A DNA stretch of 17,372 nucleotides from Armatimonadota bacterium (GTDB taxonomy: Bacteria; Armatimonadota; Chthonomonadetes; Chthonomonadales; Chthonomonadaceae). Location of the stretch: the NCBI GenBank assembly GCA_026392135.1, contig JAPLCR010000073.1, positions 1 through 17,372 on the forward strand. Direction: 5' to 3'. The translations under genes were made by a program, and so were the position numbers. Below, one piece after another: positions 13,460 to 17,372 of this stretch. Within the stretch, counting starts at the first letter, position 1. Every line of letters starts with the position of its first letter. The notes below the pieces were generated by a model that searched no databases, had not been told where the DNA came from, and saw only the letters and a program-made list of their open reading frames with translations.

Positions 13460-14440
13460 GTGCGTAAAGTTAAATGGGGCGTACTCGGTTGCGCCAATTT
13501 CGCCAAAAATACCGCTATTCCCGCCATGCAAAAAGCGGAGGGGGTGGAGCTCTACGGAGTAGCCAGCCGCAATCTTGATAAAGCCCAGAATTTCGCCCAG
13601 CAGTTCGGCTTTCAAAAAGCGTATGGCTCCTACGAGGAGCTACTCGCAGACCCCGAAATCGAGGCGGTTTACAACCCTCTACCCAACGGGCTACACCCCG
13701 AATGGACGATAAAGACGGCGCAGGCAGGCAAGCACGGCATTACAGAAAAGCCCTTCGCCGCCAATGTGGAAGAGCTATACGCAGTGCGCGATGCAGTAGA
13801 CAAAGCGGGCGTGAAGGTGATGGAAGCCTTTATGTGGCGGTTTCACCCTGTCCACCTCTGTGCCCGCGAATGGGTACGTAGCGGTGAGATTGGCGACCTA
13901 CTCCTCTTCCGAACGGCTTTCAGTTTCACTATCCCTCGCGAGGATAACATTCGTCTCAATCCCGCACTCGCAGGCGGTGCCATTATGGATGTGGGGTGCT
14001 ACTGTATCAGCGAATCGCGCTACTTCTTCGATTCGGAACCCACTCATGTTGTAGCTCATGCCGATATTGACCCCGAATATAAGGTAGATATGCTCGCCTC
14101 CGGTACGCTCATATTCCCAACGGGTCGTGCACTTTTTGATTGCGGCTTCGCTCTGCCCTACCGTTGTGATTACGAGATTGTAGGGTCGAAAGGGCGTATC
14201 ACCTGCCCCAATGCGATTCTGCCGGGTGAACGCGCCGAAGTCTACCTACATCGCGACAGCGGAACGCTTTGTGAGACCTTTACGGGCATAAATCAGTGGT
14301 CTTTAGAGTTTGAACACCTCTCCAAGAGCATCGTGGAGGGCACTCCCCTCGCCTACGATATGGACGATGCAATCCGACAGCAGAAGGTGATCGATAGTGT
14401 CCATCGCTCCATCCAATCAGGGCAGACGGAAGCGGTTTAA
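13460..14440 (+). CDS. Gfo/Idh/MocA family NAD(P)-dependent dehydrogenase
   Basis: 326 residues. An N-terminal Rossmann fold shows WGVLGCANFA (6-15) and ends its first half with the SRN at 36-38. The family lysine is in TEKPFA (95-100, K97). The C-terminal catalytic domain has MEAFMWRFHPVH (121-132) and GGAIMDVGCY (172-181), matching the usual GGG-x-x-D-x-G-x-Y/H pattern with D177. Members oxidise or reduce sugars, inositols or related compounds; this resembles the trans-1,2-dihydrobenzene-1,2-diol/xylose dehydrogenase-like branch, but the substrate is not certain. The GTG at 13460 has GAGGAG at about 6 nt and gives a normal N-terminus; the longer frame from 13403 has no ribosome-binding site. 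The aldose 1-epimerase-like gene follows after 72 bp, a likely functional pair. Confidence 0.87.
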   Translation: MRKVKWGVLGCANFAKNTAIPAMQKAEGVELYGVASRNLDKAQNFAQQFGFQKAYGSYEELLADPEIEAVYNPLPNGLHPEWTIKTAQAGKHGITEKPFAANVEELYAVRDAVDKAGVKVMEAFMWRFHPVHLCAREWVRSGEIGDLLLFRTAFSFTIPREDNIRLNPALAGGAIMDVGCYCISESRYFFDSEPTHVVAHADIDPEYKVDMLASGTLIFPTGRALFDCGFALPYRCDYEIVGSKGRITCPNAILPGERAEVYLHRDSGTLCETFTGINQWSLEFEHLSKSIVEGTPLAYDMDDAIRQQKVIDSVHRSIQSGQTEAV

Positions 14441-14455
14441 AGCAAGCCAAACGGT

Positions 14456-14486
14456 AGACCTCTGGCAAAAATGTAGCCAGAGGTCT
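14456..14486. promoter_or_regulatory. Intercistronic hairpin
   Basis: A perfect 11-bp inverted repeat (14456-14466 with 14476-14486) with a 9-nt loop lies between the dehydrogenase and the aldose epimerase-like gene. No T tract follows (TCATCAT), so an mRNA-stabilising or processing hairpin or a partial terminator is as likely as full termination. Confidence 0.55.
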
Positions 14487-14512
14487 TCATCATACTACAT
14501 AGAAACGAGCCA

Positions 14513-15607
14513 ATGTCACGTTATCAACTCATTCTAAGGCAACAGCATGGGCTGACAGCCTATATCTTCCGCGACCACGAGCGTCGTGCAGAAGCGGTAC
14601 TCTACCCCGAACTAGGCAACAACTGTGTAGAGTTTCGGACAACCCCCGACCCTGATGGCGACAGCCCAGAGGAAGAAGCTTCCCCTCCGGTAGACATCTT
14701 CGTTGCCACCGACGACCTTGAAAGCCTGAAAACGCACCCTTTCCATAGCGGTCAGCCTATCCTCTTTCCGTTTCCCAACCGCGTGCGAGAGGGCAAGTTT
14801 ACCTTTGAAGGGCAGTCCTACTTTATGAAAGGGCTACTGGAGAGGGGGTGGGACAAGGGGGCTGGGCAGGCAATTCACGGACTTGTTGCCGACAGAGGGT
14901 GGACAGTGGAGTTTGCTACGGCAGACGATATGGGAGTCACAGTACGAAGTTCACTGCAACTGGATGCTTTCCCAGACATCTACGAGCAGTACCCCTTCCC
15001 CTGCAAAATCGCCATCACCTATACGCTAAAAGAGGGTGTTCTGGAGATGCTGACCGAAGTAACGAACACAGGTGACAAGACCCTTCCAATGGGATTCGGA
15101 ATACACCCTTGGTTCCCAGTGGCATTGCGCCCTGCACTTCATACTCCTGACGGGCTGGCGGCGATATCTGCAGCTGACAGAGGTAAGTCCCAGGTGAGCG
15201 TACCCGCCTCCGCACTTTGGAAACTCGAAAAACTGATGCCGACGGGAGATATCGTCTCTGTAACAGAGAATAACTCTTACTACGACCTTCGCGAATGGCG
15301 TTCTTTAGAAGATAACTTCTTCGACAACGTGTTCACACAGATAGATCACGCGGCAGATGGGTGGAGTTCATCTGGAGTGCGCGACACAGAGACAGGGCTT
15401 GAGATGTACATTGCGGCAGACGAGAAGTTCCGTGAGTGGGTACTCTATGCCCCCCTAGAGCGCAGAGTCGTCGCTCTCGAACCCTATACCTGCACTACGG
15501 ATGCGGTGAACCTTGAGCCACAAGGTGTGGACGCAGGGCTTATCGCACTTCCCGCAGGCGAAATGTGGTCAGGGGTCATTAAGTTCGGGCTACGGCGTAT
15601 TTCTTAA
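14513..15607 (+). CDS. Aldose 1-epimerase-like protein (galactose mutarotase fold)
   Basis: 364 residues of the galactose mutarotase-like beta-sandwich fold. Key parts are LFPFPNR (84-90), the substrate-binding arginine motif; IHGLVADRGW with H122; GFGIHPWFP with H198, the likely acid; and VALEPYTCTTDAVN with E323, the likely general base. The reaction expected is interconversion of alpha and beta anomers of a free sugar. The N-terminal part carries an acidic insert (DPDGDSPEEE, 46-55) not typical of the family. There is no signal peptide, so it is cytoplasmic. The ATG at 14513 has only a weak purine stretch upstream. It follows the dehydrogenase, which often acts on a ring-form sugar, so mutarotation of the same substrate is a reasonable inference. 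It converges with the SGNH-like gene 8 bp later. Confidence 0.85.
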   Translation: MSRYQLILRQQHGLTAYIFRDHERRAEAVLYPELGNNCVEFRTTPDPDGDSPEEEASPPVDIFVATDDLESLKTHPFHSGQPILFPFPNRVREGKFTFEGQSYFMKGLLERGWDKGAGQAIHGLVADRGWTVEFATADDMGVTVRSSLQLDAFPDIYEQYPFPCKIAITYTLKEGVLEMLTEVTNTGDKTLPMGFGIHPWFPVALRPALHTPDGLAAISAADRGKSQVSVPASALWKLEKLMPTGDIVSVTENNSYYDLREWRSLEDNFFDNVFTQIDHAADGWSSSGVRDTETGLEMYIAADEKFREWVLYAPLERRVVALEPYTCTTDAVNLEPQGVDAGLIALPAGEMWSGVIKFGLRRIS

Positions 15608-15615
15608 CGCAGAGA

Positions 15616-16611
15616 CTATGGCTTCAACAACGGGCTGATAAGTTTGTACAGCTCCTCCCCTAGCAAGCGATGCCCATAGCCGTTGATATGCCCTTTACCG
15701 GGGATGCTGTTGTTGAAGCCATGGCAGGGCTGATGGGTCTCAAGGAAGTACTGAGCGTACTGAGGGCGCACGTTGATATACGGAATACCCTCTGCCTGCG
15801 CCGCTCTCTCTAGCGAGACCTCTAGTGGCGTGAGTTGCGAAAGAGTATTGAGGTTATGGTAGTACATCCTCGGAATGTAGACAACCGCAACATGGGGGAA
15901 TGCCCTTCTCGCTTCGTGCATAAACCAGAGGGTCTCTTTCAAAAACGCGGTGGGGCGAGCTTCCTGCCTATCTCGAGCTGCACGTTCGCCCGACCACTCT
16001 CCCAACACCGCCTTTAACCGTATGAGAACGCTCGAACGCGGGAGGCGACGAGCGAACTCCCTCTGTTTTTGGAGGCTGTGCTGTAGAGTGAACTCGTTCC
16101 CGCTACGCTTCACATAAACATCAACAGAGGGATCATAAAAATTCGCAGTGAAGTCGCCCTCATTTAACTGTATCACAAGGAAATTGGAGTGCAGGTGGTC
16201 TAACCACTGCTTGCCAAACGCGAGGTAATAGGCGGGAGACTTGCCAGACTGCCCAGCGTTAATCATCTGAATGTTGTGCAGTCCATCCTTTACAAACTTT
16301 TGTAGTGCGACCTGTACGTACACACTCTTATCGTCTACTTGTGCCGCCTCCGTAAAAGAGTCGCCCAATACCACCACTCTATGCTGTACCGATTCACGCG
16401 GATCAAACTCTGCTCCTCGGCAGTAGTCTGAGTTTATACGAAAGACGGAAAAACCCTCTTTTCCGTTCACCGCTACCCCTGGTCTCTCCACCTCTCCCAA
16501 TGTTTGGTCAATAGTATAGCCCGTTGTGCGCTCGTTCAGAAAGGTGAGGAGAGTTTCCCAACACAGTAAGGCTAACAGAAAAGCGAAGACAGCTCGTATC
16601 CACTGTTTCAT
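15616..16611 (-). CDS. SGNH-like membrane-anchored or exported protein, copy A
   Basis: 331 residues from the ATG at 16611. An N-terminal signal anchor (about 5-25) precedes an SGNH hydrolase-like domain. Block I is VVLGDSFTEA with S85, the block II glycine is in NAGQSGKSP, and the block III-like Asn is in IQLNEGDF. The last histidine is in GKGHINGYGHRLLGEEL (H308). The Asp normally three residues before that His (DxxH) is Gly here, so the catalytic pair is incomplete and activity uncertain. It may modify or bind an extracytoplasmic polysaccharide, as AlgX/DltD-like SGNH proteins do. A longer frame from TTG 16647 would overlap the upstream gene; the ATG 22 nt after that stop gives a clean signal anchor and has AAGG about 10 nt before it. 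It is a tandem paralogue of copy B. Confidence 0.75.
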   Translation of the reverse strand: MKQWIRAVFAFLLALLCWETLLTFLNERTTGYTIDQTLGEVERPGVAVNGKEGFSVFRINSDYCRGAEFDPRESVQHRVVVLGDSFTEAAQVDDKSVYVQVALQKFVKDGLHNIQMINAGQSGKSPAYYLAFGKQWLDHLHSNFLVIQLNEGDFTANFYDPSVDVYVKRSGNEFTLQHSLQKQREFARRLPRSSVLIRLKAVLGEWSGERAARDRQEARPTAFLKETLWFMHEARRAFPHVAVVYIPRMYYHNLNTLSQLTPLEVSLERAAQAEGIPYINVRPQYAQYFLETHQPCHGFNNSIPGKGHINGYGHRLLGEELYKLISPLLKP

Positions 16612-16633
16612 TTTGGGTAGCCTTACACGCAGG

Positions 16634-17372
16634 TCATTTTGAGACAAGTGGACTGATAAGTTTGTACAACTCTTCCCCTAACAAACGGTGTCCGTAACCG
16701 TTGATATGCCCTGTACCGGGTATCGTGTTATTGAATCCGTGGCAGGGTTGATTGGTCTCAAGGAAGTAGCGAGCATAGAGTGAGCGCATATTGATATACG
16801 GAATACCCTCCGCCTTCGCCGCCGCCTCTAGCGAGACTTCTAACGGCGGTAGCAGACTCAGCGTTTCGCGCTGATGATAGTCCATCGTAGGAATGTAGAG
16901 TACGGCAAAGTGAGGAAATATCGCTTTTGCCTCGTGCATAAACCAGAGTGCCTCTTTCGCAAAAGAGGGGTCTACCGGTGGCTTTTTGGTCTTTTTATCC
17001 TTGTTTTGGCTACGCTCTTCTACTACGACGCGGAGACGTGTGATCACAGCGGAGAACTTGGCATACCCAGATGCCTTACCCTGTTTTTGAGGCTTACGGA
17101 TGGTGGTAAATTTGTCGCCGTCACGCTTCACAAAGATATCTTGAGAGGAGCTGTAGAAATCGGAGGTGAAATCGCCTTCATTCAACTGCACCACCACAAA
17201 ATCGGATTTCAAAAAATCCATCCACGATTTCCCCGTGTCAATATAGTAGGGGGGTGACTTTCCAGAGTGTCCATCGTTCACCATGAGAACATCCGTGCGC
17301 CCATTTTCCACAAACTTTCTCTGAGTGGTTGCGACAAAAGAGCTGTCTTCATCAACCTGCGTCGCCTCTGTA
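16634..17372 (-). CDS. SGNH-like protein, copy B, cut by the window edge (5' end missing)
   Basis: The frame is open through the right edge, so the start and block I serine lie outside. The first readable residues, TEATQVDEDSSFVATTQRKFV, line up with TEAAQVDDKSVYVQVALQKFV of copy A just after its GDSF. NDGHSGKSPPYY, VVVQLNEGDFTSDFY and the near-identical end CHGFNNTIPGTGHINGY follow, and the DxxH aspartate is again absent. The middle third (a Lys-rich KDKKTKKPP segment) differs most from copy A. The stop at 16634 is 22 nt before the start of copy A, so the two are in one operon and arose by tandem duplication. A GTG at 17311 is internal and not the start. Confidence 0.75.
   Translation of the reverse strand, partial: TEATQVDEDSSFVATTQRKFVENGRTDVLMVNDGHSGKSPPYYIDTGKSWMDFLKSDFVVVQLNEGDFTSDFYSSSQDIFVKRDGDKFTTIRKPQKQGKASGYAKFSAVITRLRVVVEERSQNKDKKTKKPPVDPSFAKEALWFMHEAKAIFPHFAVLYIPTMDYHQRETLSLLPPLEVSLEAAAKAEGIPYINMRSLYARYFLETNQPCHGFNNTIPGTGHINGYGHRLLGEELYKLISPLVSK

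Noticed and set aside
13270..13527. 86-residue N-terminal extension of the NTF2-like protein
   Set aside because: It spans the TATAAT box and overlaps the start of the divergent dehydrogenase; the ATG at 13269 gives a normal signal-anchor N-terminus.

Overview
The window is ordinary bacterial chromosome of moderate GC, with short intergenic gaps, sigma-70-like promoters, Shine-Dalgarno sites and one textbook rho-independent terminator. The gene mix is a GH172 (DUF2961) enzyme, CotH, a sugar-phosphate isomerase-type TIM barrel, a Gfo/Idh/MocA dehydrogenase, a membrane-anchored PpiC foldase and paired SGNH-like proteins. This fits Armatimonadota or a similar environmental heterotroph, but that is an inference from gene content. 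No rRNA, tRNA, CRISPR array, transposase or phage gene is visible.

Layout. Positions 1-2390 hold two minus-strand genes: a secreted CotH-like protein with a Lys-Pro repeat, flanked by two copies of a GC-rich palindromic repeat, and a histidine-box membrane hydroxylase. A roughly 440-bp divergent gap carries a good promoter for each side (2466-2494 minus, 2738-2766 plus). Positions 2830-5566 are a two-gene operon, a TIM-barrel isomerase/epimerase and a SurA/PrsA-like foldase, closed by a strong terminator at 5592-5630.

Positions 5640-9577 form the most unusual block. A TATAAT promoter is followed by a 16-bp perfect inverted repeat, then two P-loop ATPase genes, then rsmI. The second ATPase gene is broken by a +1 frameshift near 7506-7520. 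It carries a sharply bounded AT-rich segment (about 42% GC against about 60% outside) in its C-terminal repeat domain, and an 11-T tract inside that segment. The rsmI frame has no ATG, GTG or TTG where the protein should begin; it appears to start at an ATA overlapping the ATPase stop codon. The pair looks like a STAND/COG1672-type regulatory or defence module inserted in front of rsmI. Its function is unknown.

Positions 9578-11026 (minus) carry a GH172 enzyme and a small coiled-coil protein, with a terminator-like hairpin placed directly in front of the GH172 ribosome-binding site. Positions 11179-12613 carry a thioredoxin-fold protein and an NfsA-like flavin reductase, a likely redox pair. 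A membrane-anchored NTF2-like protein (minus) then diverges from a Gfo/Idh/MocA dehydrogenase and an aldose 1-epimerase-like gene. The window ends in a tandem pair of SGNH-like secreted proteins, the second cut by the window edge.

Taken together, the isomerase, the dehydrogenase, the mutarotase-like protein and GH172 suggest use of unusual sugars. The ATPase pair is the best candidate for an undescribed system.
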